Notes: generated by a model not told the origin, from the letters alone. A stretch of DNA of 64,000 bases from Epiperipatus broadwayi (GCA_028023455.1 JAQFVV010012416.1:2411767-2475766); one strand, 5' to 3'; shown: positions 40,708-51,550, numbered from the stretch's first letter. A program made the numbers and translations.

Positions 40708-40951
40708 AAACCACTAAATATCACATGATTACCATTTTTATACTATCACATACTTGTTAATAAACAAGGCAAAACTCTCCTCCATATAGTAGTGCCACCT
40801 TGTGCCAACCAGAGTAATCAACGGAAACTAGTTTGGGGATTATGGATGAGTAGGCACTAGATAGGGATTTTATGCACAAGCCTTCTGACATCCGTTGATT
40901 ACTCTGGTTGGCACAGGGTGGCACTACTGTATGGATGAGAGTTTTGCCTTG
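40708..40951 (+). mobile_element. Snapback hammerhead-family retroposon, copy A3 (internally deleted)
   Basis: The tail AAACCACTAAATATCACATG is followed by an inverted repeat beginning AACAAGGCAAAACTCTCCTC and ending GAGAGTTTTGCCTTG. Near-matching flanks TTCTTTTATCTT (40696-40707) and TTCTTTCATCTT (40952-40963) form a 12-bp target-site duplication with one mismatch. The centre of family A, including the hammerheads, is deleted. Only an AAACTAGTTTGGGGAT remnant near 40825 shows where it was. The minus frame 40757-40960 is an artefact of the palindrome. Confidence 0.75.
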
Positions 40952-41005
40952 TTCTTTCATCTTTTTTAGGAAAAGCTCTAACTTGCAATTTTAATGAAAT
41001 TCTTC

Positions 41006-41052
41006 AGTAGGTTCACTTCCCGGCCGATGCTTTGACACATAGAGAAAAAAAA
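41006..41052 (+). mobile_element. SINE 3' fragment
   Basis: GTAGGTTCACTTCCCGGCCG followed by ATGCTTTGACACATAGAG and an A-run is the 3' half of the tRNA-derived SINE (B box onward). The 5' half is missing. Confidence 0.75.
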
Positions 41053-41099
41053 AGAGCCAAACAATGTTTGTCTTATTCCTGACAGTTGCCCGGTGCTTT

Positions 41100-43020
41100 A
41101 GTAGAGTGGCAAGCAGAAGAGGTAAAGACACTCGGATTAACACCTAACCTATTATTTTTAAAGTTTAAATATCATATGCCCTCCAAAGCAACTAACTCTT
41201 CAATCATTTATGCATTTCAACAGTTATTTTATGTAATATGAACATTTTAAAATGATTCTTCATTTATGATCACCGCTTTTTTTACTTTTATTAGCAGCTT
41301 GTTAATTTCTTTGAAATGTAATTTTTTTAAAATATATATATATTTTAAAATAACTAAATATAATTGATAACTATGTATATGGAATTACAAAAAAAATCTA
41401 TATTTTTTATTGCATTACTGAATTTTTTTTTGTTTAGAAATGTTTTTTTAAGAAAAGGAAATTTATTTTTCAAGCAACAAAATAACTACAATAATAAAAA
41501 AAATATATAGTGATATATAAACACACACATAAAGATACCACATGTATTACATAAAATAAAGAAACAAATCCAAATAGATGTAATGATGTAAAGCAAGATA
41601 ATAGTTATAAAAAAAGTAATAAATATAAATACTTGGAGAGTTTGTGAAACTGATAGGCAGAAATGCCTTTTTTGAAATACAAATTTGGCAATAAATATGT
41701 TTTTTCTGAAGAAAATACTTTCAGAATAATGATTATTATCACTCTTTTTTGAAAATTCCATATCACATCAGATTGACATTTTTGGTTAAATTGCCCAGTA
41801 ACAATTTTGTTTGAATGATATCTGAATGGTCTCTATGTACATAATTATATTACTATTTTGCAGTAAATATATAATCTTCATCATTTATTTATTTAGAATT
41901 ATGTTAATAGGTGGCAGGAGTTATCCGTGAAATATAAGACTTTATAGTTCAAAGGTTACATTGCAGAACTCAAATTGCACAAAATGGCAACACTGCTTAC
42001 ATTTTATTTGTCAAGCAGAAACAGTCGTAAGGGTATTTTTTATTTTCAGATTTTCAATAATTTGAAAGATTATTTTATTTAATAAATAAAAAATATCTTT
42101 ATTTTTATAATTATGTGATGTTCTTAGAAGGATTTAAATTTATGACATCAGAAAGAGGTCAAAAAAGGTTCCCCAATCTAGTTAGTATAAAAAGTAAGCT
42201 TTGTTTTTAGTTTAGTTTTATTTCCTTAAATAAATTTATAATTTAAATTTTCTTTTATTCTTTTAGTTATGTTTAAAATTAATTTTAATATTTTTTTATT
42301 TATTAAAAAGCAGTTTTATTTTGAGAAAAATGTTATTCAAACTGAAAGTTATGTATATGAAAAATTAAATTTTGCAAAGTTAGTTTAGATTTAATTATAT
42401 TATTTAGCCATAGAAGTGTTAAAAACATTGTATTTGCTAAACAGTCATTGTAAAGAAAAAATATTTTATTCACAGATAAACTCAGAATTATAATGATAAT
42501 AAAACTATAAACTATTATAAAACATAAAATCTTCACTTAGAATAAAAAATAACTTTTTCCAGTGAATGGTTTTGTAGAATTTGTATCTTCAAAATATAAG
42601 AAAAGAATTATTTATAATTTTCAAGATCACATTTTCTGATTTTGCTATCAAAACATCAGACAGCTGAAGTAATTCAATGCTTTGAATATATTTTGTTTTT
42701 TAAGTTGAGCATATCTTCTCATTTCTTTATACAACTTTCTTCTTTATGTGAATTATTTATTAAAATGAAAAAGGAAATGAAATTTATATATACAATTAAT
42801 TATTATAATAAAGGAAAGAAAGACTTTTATTGATCAAATCAATTTCTTTCATTGTGAAAATTATTTTTGAGGATTTTAAATAAATTTTAACAATTATATC
42901 CACGTATGTGTGTTATTGTATGAACAATATTTACCAAAACTTTTCTGTTATATAAAAATAAATATGCAGAATATATATATATATGAAAATTAATGTATCA
43001 TTTACTTTTCATATTTGATA
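41100..43020. other. Unassigned AT-rich stretch
   Basis: Frames at 41486-41761, 42333-42536 and 42642-42833 are Phe/Ile/Leu-rich translations of AT-rich DNA, with no domain I can identify. No repeat family was recognised. Confidence 0.4.
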
Positions 43021-43025
43021 TATTT

Positions 43026-43370
43026 TCAGCAATTTTCAGATGTAATGAATAATAAAATTAGAAACAGATTAAAAGCCTTTAAGATGTGGACATGAAGAAA
43101 AAAAAAATCAGTTGATGAATGAAATAACAAATGAAGAAGTTTTGAAAAGAGTAAATGGAAAAAAAAATTGATTGAGGAAATTAAAAAGAGAAAGAGGAAT
43201 TGGATTGGAGAAATATTAAGAAGAAAGTATAGTTTAATGAAAGATGTTTTAGAATGAATGGTGAGTGGATGCAAGAAGAAATAATGGAAAAGATTGCTAT
43301 TGTAGAATGACATAAGAGATGGGAAGAATTACATGTAATTGAAGAGCTTGAAAATAAAGAAAATGGAGTA
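43026..43370 (+). mobile_element. LINE 3' end, second subfamily
   Basis: A frameshifted translation reads TNEEVLKRVNGKKN, then IEEIKKRKRNWIGEIL (with breaks), and a final basic and acidic stretch. This matches the C-terminal tail of endonuclease-RT LINEs of the form TNEEVLxRVxExR...RRxxWIGHILR. It differs from the tail at 52605, so at least two LINE subfamilies are present. It is 5'-truncated and inactive. The opposite-strand 95-codon frame is a shadow. Confidence 0.7.
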
Positions 43371-43647
43371 AAAATGGATACATTGATGATGTGAATATTC
43401 TGGGATCTGTCTGTGGGATGCCATATTATTGATAATGAAAATCATAGTAGATTTATAAGGGAAAGAGGACAAAAAATAAAATCATTGAATTACTCTTAAT
43501 ATTAAAAATCACTACTAAAAGGATCCAGAACCAAGGGTGAAGATTTAATGCTGTTATACATGTATTTTGAGTTACCCAAACTTGATCATTGTGCTATATG
43601 GTCCATAAACCTAAAAATAACATTTAACTCTGGACATTCTCTTTTTA

Positions 43648-43983
43648 ATGTTGATTTTTATTCTAAATTTCATTAAAAATATAATTACATCAGTATGTTG
43701 GAAAAATTGGTCATCAAAGGATTTCAACAAAAGGATAACCATTAGTAGCAGTTTTCAATTCGTTTTGATCCTTAATACCTTTAACATTCCATTGATTGAA
43801 GAAAAGGATGCAATCTTTAAAGCTTCTCCCACCATAGTGGATAATATCATGATCATTTTTTCTGAAGAAGCAAAGAGATCATTTTTTCAAATACTAAAAG
43901 AAATAAGCCAATCATTCTTATATGCTTTATTAATAAATGAGCATATCAACAAAGACTGCAAAACAGAGATACTACCCCCTTAA
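43648..43983 (+). other. Unrecognised 111-codon frame
   Basis: This is one of the few frames here that is not strongly repetitive. It has an N-terminal hydrophobic stretch and a later acidic/basic segment (IPLIEEKDAIFKASPTIVDN). I know no family for it and see no neighbouring exon. It lies between a LINE end and the Penelope-like relic, so a transposon origin is likely. Confidence 0.2.
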
Positions 43984-44408
43984 TTTATTCTCCTCATGTC
44001 ACAAATAGCAAGATAAGCCAATTTATACACATAACATGCATTTTCAATATATAATTATTCAAAAAAAAAAAAAAAAACAGAATTATACAACAAAATGAAT
44101 ACAAGCTTATATAATCAGAAAGAATATAATGTAATTACAGAAAGACAATGAATAATATAATGAAGATATTTTGTTCCCATTCCATGGGAAAGGGAGTGTG
44201 ATGCCCACAAATTGGGTCACAATGTTAATACAAAAACTAAAAAAATATATAATATGTTTTAAAAAAGCCTTTATGTAATAGAATGAATAAATAAATAAAT
44301 AATACTTCTGTTAATATATAACTATAAATATAATATAACAATTTGCCAATTGTTAAAACAGAGAATCTTTAATATAAATAAAATAAAAAAATAAAAAATA
44401 ACTAACTA

Positions 44409-44451
44409 TTACCAAGCACTTTCAACTCTTATGAGTCCTTATCAAGGCAAT
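44409..44451 (-). ncRNA. Hammerhead-like motif in PLE left (inverted) arm
   Basis: This is the mirror copy of the motif at 45552-45596. On the minus strand, stem I AUUGCC pairs with GGUAAU, followed by UUGAUAA, a stem II closed by AUAA, and GAAA. The two arms agree on UUGAUAA, so that unusual box was probably ancestral to both. Confidence 0.45.
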
Positions 44452-45551
44452 GTAAAAAATTCTACTTTCTCTTAGGCGATAAATTCAACATTTCATTGTA
44501 TTGGCCAGGAACAACTAATTGGAAAGCTGGTTAATTTTGAATTCATAGCACAAGATGAATTTTGTATAAGATACGATTCTTTAATCTTGCATTTTTTATC
44601 ATGTGTTTCATACATTAATATTGTAAAATTGGATTACATATATAGCCTGTACTATTTTGGTGAACATAAAAAGCTGAATAAACTGTATCATCTTCTCTTG
44701 CTCTATAGTTTGGACAATAGAGAGAAAGAACAATTCTAGTATTAAATACCTAGATTTGCAAATCTCAAGTGTGGATAATAAATTAGTATATAAAATGATT
44801 ATAAAACATACAGATTATAGAGGTTATATTCATCCAACATCTAATGTTTCTTTAATACACAAATTAACTGGTTTTAGAGCTTTTTTAAAACGTAATCAAC
44901 AACTGTGTTCAAATGAAATGTTTAAGAAACATAATATAAAATGTTATGTGCAAGATTTGATACAAGTCGGTTATAATAAACAAAGGCTATTATCTATTGT
45001 ATTAAAACATTACAAACAATGTCATAATAGTGATCACATAAATATGAATAATAAACCATGAATCTCATTAGCTTTTATTCCCAATATTAATAAAAATATA
45101 ATAAAAGTTTTAAGTCAAGATTTCTGATTAGCATGGAGAACTCTGCCTAATCTTAATACATTAATAAATAATTCTAAGGGAGTAATAAATAAGAAGGATA
45201 AAGGCAGTGTTGTATATTCTATTAGATGCAGACAAATAAATTGTAGTGCAATATATGTTGGAGAAACCAAAACAAATATTAAATATCACCTTAAACAATA
45301 TAAATATATGTATAATAGAACAAGAGAAGATGATAGTTTGTTCAGCTTTTTATGTTCACCAAAATAGTACAGGTCTTATATGTAGTCCAAATGATTTTAC
45401 AATATTAATGCATGAAATACATGATAAAAATGCAAGATTAAAGTATTGTATCTTATACAAAATTCATCTTTGCTATGAATTCAAAATTAACCAGCTGGCC
45501 AATACAATGAAATGTTGAATTTATCACCTAGGAGAAAATAGAATTTTTTAC

Positions 45552-45596
45552 ATTGTCTTGATAAGGACTCATAAGAGTTTGAAAGTACTTGGCAAT
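45552..45596 (+). ncRNA. Hammerhead-like motif at PLE 3' end (U3-A8 variant)
   Basis: Stem I pairs AUUGUC (45552-45557) with GGCAAU (45591-45596), six pairs. The core box is UUGAUAA (45558-45564) instead of CUGANGA: both C3 and G8 are changed, to a U and an A that could still pair. Stem II GGACUC/GAGUUU (six pairs with two G-U) closes loop AUAA and runs straight into GAAA (45581-45584). Stem III is A-U plus G-C around UA, the same size as family A. It sits just after the protein stop. Architecture fits; activity is doubtful because G8 is catalytic in known hammerheads. Confidence 0.5.
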
Positions 45597-45874
45597 AATT
45601 ATTTAGTTATTATTTTATTTATATTAAAGATTCTCTGTTTTAACAATTGAAAAATTGTTATATTATATAATTAGAATGAGTAATATCAAAAAGTTTTTTT
45701 CTGATTGTTGAATTAGTCCAAATATAAATTTTAGAATAAACTATTATTCAAAGAATATAAAATATACATTACATTTAACAATTCTTTTAGTTATATGTTG
45801 GCTGTTTTCATCATCTATTTGAATTGTTAAATGTTTTTAGAAAAATTGAAACTTTATTCATGCTTTTCTAAATA

Positions 45875-46175
45875 GATATAATAAACACCTCCACATAATA
45901 AACACCTCCACACTTCCCCAATTCTTTTCAAATTTATATAAATAAAGATATAATAAAAGACAAACAACCCCCAAGATGCAATTTGTGCTGAACCAGCACT
46001 CATCAGTTGGCCCAGGCCATTATCTCTCATATATATCTCTATTATATGCAAAGTATTTATCTAGAGTAAATTGTTACATTTTCATTTACCATTGTCAAAC
46101 TCCCTCCACTCACAAATGGATGGCATCAAAGTTGTGAGTGGAGAGAGTTTGACAATGGTAAATGAAAATGTAAAA
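45875..46175 (-). mobile_element. Family D hammerhead retroposon, copy D4, with empty-site proof
   Basis: A 301-bp insertion is bounded by a perfect 12-bp duplication, CTTTTCTAAATA, at 45863-45874 and 46176-46187. The sister duplicated unit has the uninterrupted site at 47303-47314, so both ends are certain. The body has a hammerhead on the minus strand, a 103-bp hairpin at one end (46073-46175, arms starting TTACATTTTCATTTACCATT), and at the other end an AATAAACACCTCCAC repeat. There is no coding frame (the minus frame 45854-46051 is an artefact). Confidence 0.85.
45968..46011 (-). ncRNA. Hammerhead ribozyme motif, family D (D4)
   Basis: On the minus strand CUGAUGA (46000-46006) is followed by a perfect six-pair stem II, GUGCUG/CAGCAC, closed by GUU. 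The GAAA box has lost its G and gained a U nearby (CAAAUU). A minimal stem III precedes the predicted cleavage at GCAUC. Stem I pairs CCAA with UUGG. Compare D1 and D3, which keep GAAA: the family consensus is a complete hammerhead, while this copy has a one-base defect. Confidence 0.65.
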
Positions 46176-46330
46176 CTTTTCTAAATACATTCAACTATAC
46201 AGAACAGAGTCTTAAAAGTGGTATTATTCTCTCTTCTTTAAATACTTCTAGCTGACCAATGGCAGGTATCGAATGAATTAACTGTTGAATTTAAAGTCAT
46301 GAATACCAAATCTAAGATGGTGCTCTAAAC

Positions 46331-47240
46331 CAGTGATCTTCAACCACCGGGCCGTGGCCCGGCACCGGGCCACAGAAGTTGTCTGTCAATCCACAGCTAG
46401 ACTGGCAAGAAAGTTTATAATAACAAAATAATAAGATTTTAAACTTTTAATTAATATGAACAATTTTTATTTATTTTTTCATCACATTTATTAAAAAAAA
46501 AGAAACAGAACAAAAACAAAATCTAATCAATCATACATAAATTAATTTGTTTTTCTATTTATCACAGATGTTCATGGGGGGGGGGTAGAAAAAAGTTTTT
46601 TATTACACAAATTCCAGTTGTCTTTTGATAGCCAATCATGGCTGCTTGTCAGCATTGTTAAAACAATAAAATGTAACGTGACTTTTTTTTGATCTCTTAA
46701 ATTTTTTCTACTCTGTCTTTTAATATTTCATTTTTAGTGGGTTTTTTTTGGCTATAAGGCAACTTTTTTTTTTGGCTTTAACTTTTTATTTTGGAAATCA
46801 ATTTTTATTACCTTTTTTCAAAAATAAAAACCAAAAAATAAGTTCTGTTTCTAACTTTTACAAAGTATTTCTCAATACACCCCCACCACCCCAAAATAAA
46901 GTAAGATCAAAACTTTTGACTTTTTCAAGTTTCATTTTCTTTTTTTTTTGTTTAAAAATATGCCCACTTTTTTTTGGCCTATAAGGCAATATTTTTTTTG
47001 GCTTTATTTGTATACCATTAAAATACTAAAACTTTTATTTTTAAAACCAATTTCTGTTACTTTTTTTAAAAATAAAAACAAACAAAAAATAACTTTGGTG
47101 TCTATCTTTTGTCTCAGTGATGACAACGTATTTCTCAACCCCCCCCCCCCAATAAAATTTATCTGTAAACTTCTGCTGATCCGCGAAATCTTATCCTTAC
47201 TTTTACCAGTCCACAGGTGTGAGAAGGTTGAAGACCACTG
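46331..47240. mobile_element. Non-autonomous hAT transposon (MITE), copy 1
   Basis: The inverted termini CAGTGATCTTCAACC and GGTTGAAGACCACTG are flanked by the 8-bp duplication CTCTAAAC (46323-46330 and 47241-47248), the hAT signature. The sister unit carries the empty site with a single CTCTAAAC near 47453. An internal segment (from about 46748 and again from about 46970) is duplicated in tandem, sharing TTTTTTTTGGC, TATAAGGCAA and TTTCTCAA blocks, which explains why this copy is longer than the 511-bp copy at 58929. It has no transposase. Its open frames (46748-46984 and 46948-47271) are artefacts. Confidence 0.92.
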
Positions 47241-48099
47241 CTCTAAACAACTATGCTATTTGAATTGTTAAATGTTTTTTAAAAAATTGAAACTTTATTC
47301 ATGCTTTTCTAAATACATTCAACTATACAGAACCCAGTCTTAAAAGTGGTATTATTCTCTCTTCTTCAAATATTGCTAGCTGGCCAATGGCAAGTATCAA
47401 ATGAATTAATTGCTGAATTTTAAAATCATGAATATCAAATCTAAGATGGTGCTCTAAACAACTATGCTATTCTGTCAAGATCAATTGATTAGAAAGGCAA
47501 CATCTTCTTAAATTCAGTATTTGCAAATTTAAAGATTATCAGTTCAATTCCTGTGCTATCTATCATTGAGCTGCTGAAGAATTATAAAAAAACAGAACCA
47601 CTTAGAAAAGTATAAATAAAGTTAAATTTTTTTTGGAAAAAAGATATTTAACATTTGAAACAGATTATGAAAATAGTCCAGTGTATAATTACATATAAAA
47701 TTCTACTATCACAAACCATCAGAAAATCATCTAACAATCTTCCTTTATCAATCAATTACCTATATTGCAATATTAAATTGAAACCACTAAAACAGTGTTA
47801 ACCACCATCCATTGATTACTATGGCGTTTTTTTTTCAATATTCAATTTACAAGTGCTACAATAAATAATTGATAATAATCATTTATTAGGCCAAAGATTC
47901 ATTATATTATTTTTAATCCAGATTAATTTCATCTCTTTTTCTAAGCAAATGCATAATATTTTAGATATTTCCAAATTTAAATTTTTTTTATAACTATACC
48001 TCTCATTTCAAATCCCATTACAATATCACAATTATGTACCAGTATAAAAATTCAGACTATCACCTTCCACTATACATGAATTTCATGAATCTTTAATGT

Positions 48100-48472
48100 G
48101 GGCACTAGAGATGTTAAGTATTTGAATCTGCTATTTTAAAATTATTTTATTTGAACAAACAAATGATTAAAGATATCAGTAAAAACACAACTTTTGGAAA
48201 ATGTGTATTTGTTGCATACAAATCCCAAACATCTTTCAAATTTATCACCATTGTTGATTATGTATTAATCATATATTGAAAAGTTTGGTAATGATAAGTG
48301 CTATACCTCTTACAAGCACTCACTGACAATCATTATTTTGGGATAAATATGTGATTATTGACAACAATGATAATTGTGTGATTTGACCAACTGAAAAATG
48401 CTGGTTCAGTCAGAAATGTATTTAGTAAATCATTTGTCTGTTTCCAAAATCTTTGCTCATTTATTTGAGTTG
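48100..48472 (+). repeat. Family D hammerhead element, copy D5
   Basis: At 48387-48430 the plus strand reads GACCAACTGAAAAATGCTGG, then TTCAGTCAGAAATGTATTT, aligned with the family consensus (core box changed to CUGAAAA, GAAA kept). Flanking similarity is weaker and the ends are uncertain. The solo LTR at 48478 begins just downstream. Confidence 0.45.
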
Positions 48473-48477
48473 ACAAG

Positions 48478-49293
48478 TGTTATGTCCGCCAGTTTATAAC
48501 ACCCACTGGCGAACAATCTATGCAGTAAGCTAACCTTGCCCTGCCTATATATGCATACAATAGTTATATTCACAAAGACTAACGCCGATAGAATAAGAAA
48601 AGCAGATTTAATTACAATACACCAATGCATACATATTTACACGAATACATTAAAACAATCAGTATATATTTATATCAAGAAACCCGAAGGTATACCAAAA
48701 CAATAATAAAGATCTATGCGACCTACTTTATAGTCCCTATGCTGACTCTTGAACGTTGGAGGCCAGCAATCCACTCTGTGGATACCGTGCTAAATAAGCA
48801 ACGTTCAGCCCTTTTCACAGTTCATCTGCATCGGTAGAGCTTCCAGTTGCAAGTGCCAAATGCTTTACATTTTCACTCATTTCCCCAGTCCTGATTTTCT
48901 GGATTTGATTGCTCAAATCTTGTCCGTCCTGGTCGGATCTATCTCTCCCAGTTTACTAGCAGATTTAGACTTAAGTTTTACTTTGATTGATTATCTTTGC
49001 AGCCCGGTTACTTTTTAATTACTCATCTTGTTTATCTGCAAAGTTCCTTCGTTATTTAAACTTCCTATCTAAAAGGATTTGTTTTCTTGCTGTTTTAAAA
49101 ATAACACAGCTATTAAAGTATAATATTATATTAAATTAACGAAGTATTTTTATCTTCACGTATATATATAACTTACGTATGTATGTGCGACAAATTATAC
49201 ACGTACATACGTTTAAATATTAAATCCCCATTTACAACATTTACTATTATTACTTTGTGTGTATGTGTATTTTAATTATACACATACATAACA
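48478..49293. mobile_element. Solo LTR, 816 bp
   Basis: It begins TGTTATG and ends CATAACA, a perfect 7-bp terminal inverted repeat with the standard TG...CA ends. It is flanked by a perfect 5-bp duplication, ACAAG, at 48473-48477 and 49294-49298. Base composition is clearly richer in GC than the surroundings. A TATATATGCATA stretch lies near 48545. No second LTR, primer-binding site or coding region is present on either side, so the internal part was lost by LTR-LTR recombination. A 5-bp duplication fits Ty3/gypsy or Ty1/copia; orientation and superfamily cannot be fixed. Confidence 0.85.
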
Positions 49294-49299
49294 ACAAGT

Positions 49300-51550
49300 A
49301 AAATAATAGTTTTATAAGTACATATGTTTTTCTAAACCCAAAAGTTTAAAAATTAAAAAAAAGTTATAATGCAAAATAATTTTTATTTTAATTGCAAATA
49401 AAATAGAAAGGGAATAACTCGCCTCTAGTGGTAAAAAAAAAAAAAACCTCCTCTTCTTCTGCAGATATAGACGTTTTTCACCATTAGAATTGAGCTCTAA
49501 ATTTTCTTTCTATTTTAAGGATTAATAAAAAGGTATACCAAAGAGTTACCACAACTACAAAAAAGAGGCCATTTTGACATTTTAAACATAAAAGATACCA
49601 TTAAAACATGCTTTGGATCATATAAAACATTAAGAATTACTTAAAGAACTTAATGAATTATTATATACTACTGATATTTATACCTGGACACTTTGGGTTT
49701 GTAGGGTGGCTTATTCACAGCTAAAAAGTTTCTGGATCAACTCTAAGATTGAGTAAAAACAAAACTGTTCAATTAATTAAATTAAACTTTATATGTTCAA
49801 CCTGACACTTAGGTACTCAAATATCATATGATCTCCAGTTACTCCTCTTATCAATATCTATTTCTGGAGACTTAAACTTATAAATGAGTCCAAGCAACAT
49901 AGACTTAAATTATTTATTTTTTTAATTTTGAAAATGATTTTGCAAATGATCTGTAGAGAATTACGGCAATCATTATTATTAGCATAGCAAACAATGATAA
50001 ATGATTGCTAAACTAAATTACAAACAAAAAACACCTTCAATGATTATGTATTACTTGAGAATCATAATTGGAATGCAACACTATGAATAAGCAATACACT
50101 AAATTAAATATGGGATTATTGCTGTCAAAATCATTCTTCTGTACATTATTCTTGCCCTGTGTTAATCTTTCTTTTTAATGATAACCCTAATGTGCCAGTC
50201 TAACATTTTGAGCATGCAAATTTTGCTTTACAGCAATCTTTGTAGATTCAAACACATCTTCATGTATTTTCTTAGAGTTAAATTTATAATTTCACAGATC
50301 TATTATTATAAAGCACTGAAAATCTAATTATTAAGAAAATAAACATCTGATAATGTGCTATTTCTTAAATATTATAAATCTCTATGCATTCACCCACTAG
50401 TAAGAGTTTTAAAAAAAATAAGTAAATCACTTAACTTTAGAGTATATTTTTATATACATTAACTCTTGTTAACTGTGCTTATGTCGGAGGTTGAATCTAT
50501 TGCATGCCTTAAGTTATAATCAACTATTGATTTGTGTAAATTTAGTTAACATATCACATGAGAAAGACAGAAATACAGATTTTCAGTACTTTATAATAAT
50601 AGATTTACATTTATAAGTAATATATATCTAATCGCAGGTGATTAAAAATAAGCTTCTGTCTTTCCCTCGTGAAGAGTTAACTAAATCTATACAATTCAAT
50701 AATTGATTATTACGTCAGGCAAGCAATAGACCCAAGCCCTGATGGTTAATAAGATAAGAGTTAGTGTATATATATATGCTTTAAGCTTAAGTAATTCACT
50801 CAAGTTTTTAAACTCTTACTGGCGAATGAGTGCATCAAGATTTATAATATTTAAAAAATAGCGCATGATCAGAGATTTACTTCCTCCTTAATAATTTCAT
50901 AGATCATATTTTTTAATTGCTACTAATATATAATATTATAAACTCAAAATAAAAAAAATGAAACTTTTTTTTATAAAAAACAAAAAACAAAATCATAATT
51001 GCTGCTTAATAAAACTAATTTTCTAGTTGAGTGTTACTGTATCTTTTAATGAACGACACGTGACTTTTTGTTGCAAATTTAAGATTTTTTTAATATTTAC
51101 ATTGTCTTGTATATTAATTAAATCAGATTTGCTATTTTATTTTAAAAGGGCTTATTTTACATTTTTACAACAGAATGCTTATTTTTAGTTATTAATATTT
51201 TGTTTTGTTTCACTTAAATATCATCTATACTGTATTTAAGAATAATATTAAAAAATTATTTCAATAATACTTTATATGAGTGCGGTTTTTCAATCCTAAA
51301 ATTATATGTAAGATACATTTCGGTTATTAATTTTTACTTCAGTTAAATACTTATTTCTTGGGTCAGTCATTAAAAATTTATTTTTGGTTTTAATTCATTA
51401 TTATTCATTATTTAAAGGCAGTAATTCTAAATATCTTCCTATTAAGTTGTTTCCTTGCACAATTATTATGAAAGGCATTTCATTTTTATCCATTATAGGA
51501 TCAAAATTTTTTCATTTTAATTCAATTTTGTCATTACATAGTTTGTTTTC
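49300..51550. other. Unassigned AT-rich stretch
   Basis: No gene or recognised repeat was found. A poly-A tract lies near 49433, followed by a GC-richer CCTCCTCTTCTTCTGC patch. Confidence 0.4.

Larger units (their letters stand above)
44331..45664 (+). mobile_element. Penelope-like element relic (RT end plus GIY-YIG) with inverted flank
   Basis: From 44744 the plus strand reads YLDLQIS, HTDYRGYIHPTSNVS and CSNEMFKKH, the end of a Penelope-type reverse transcriptase (thumb region, Y-hydrophobic-HPxS pattern). After a frameshift, 45190-45300 reads GSVVYSIRCRQINCSAIYVG followed by ETKTNIKYHL. That is a GIY-YIG endonuclease module (here VVY...IYVGET), diagnostic of Penelope-like elements. The rest continues to a stop near 45518. 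44331-44712 is an inverted copy of 45318-45664, so the element is flanked by its own 3' end in opposite orientation, a structure known for Penelope insertions. Stops and frameshifts make it inactive. Confidence 0.8.
45783..47725 (+). mobile_element. Family F tRNA-cored snapback element, copy F2, with nested insertions
   Basis: The outer sequence TATGTTGGCTGTTTTCATCA and the following GTTAAATGTTTTTAGAAAAA correspond to the left end of F1 (60087 onward). The right end GAAAATAGTCCAGTGTATAA and ACAAACCATCAGAAAA correspond to F1's right end. A weak tRNA-like core lies at about 47482-47570. The left arm is tandemly duplicated (units 45815-47255 and 47256-47466). The first unit holds two further insertions, D4 and a hAT MITE. 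Flanks AACAATTCTTTTA and AACAATCTTCCTTTA may be a worn target-site duplication. Confidence 0.65.

Noticed and set aside
40757-40960. 67-codon minus frame
   Set aside because: It is inside the near-perfect palindrome of family A copy A3, so it is an artefact of inverted-repeat sequence.
46748-47271. Two open frames of 78 and 107 codons
   Set aside because: They lie wholly or mostly within the non-autonomous hAT MITE, are Phe/Lys/Pro homopolymer-driven, and arise from its internal duplication.
48478-49293. Complete LTR retrotransposon
   Set aside because: There is only one LTR, and the bases directly outside both ends are the 5-bp duplication, so there is no internal region.
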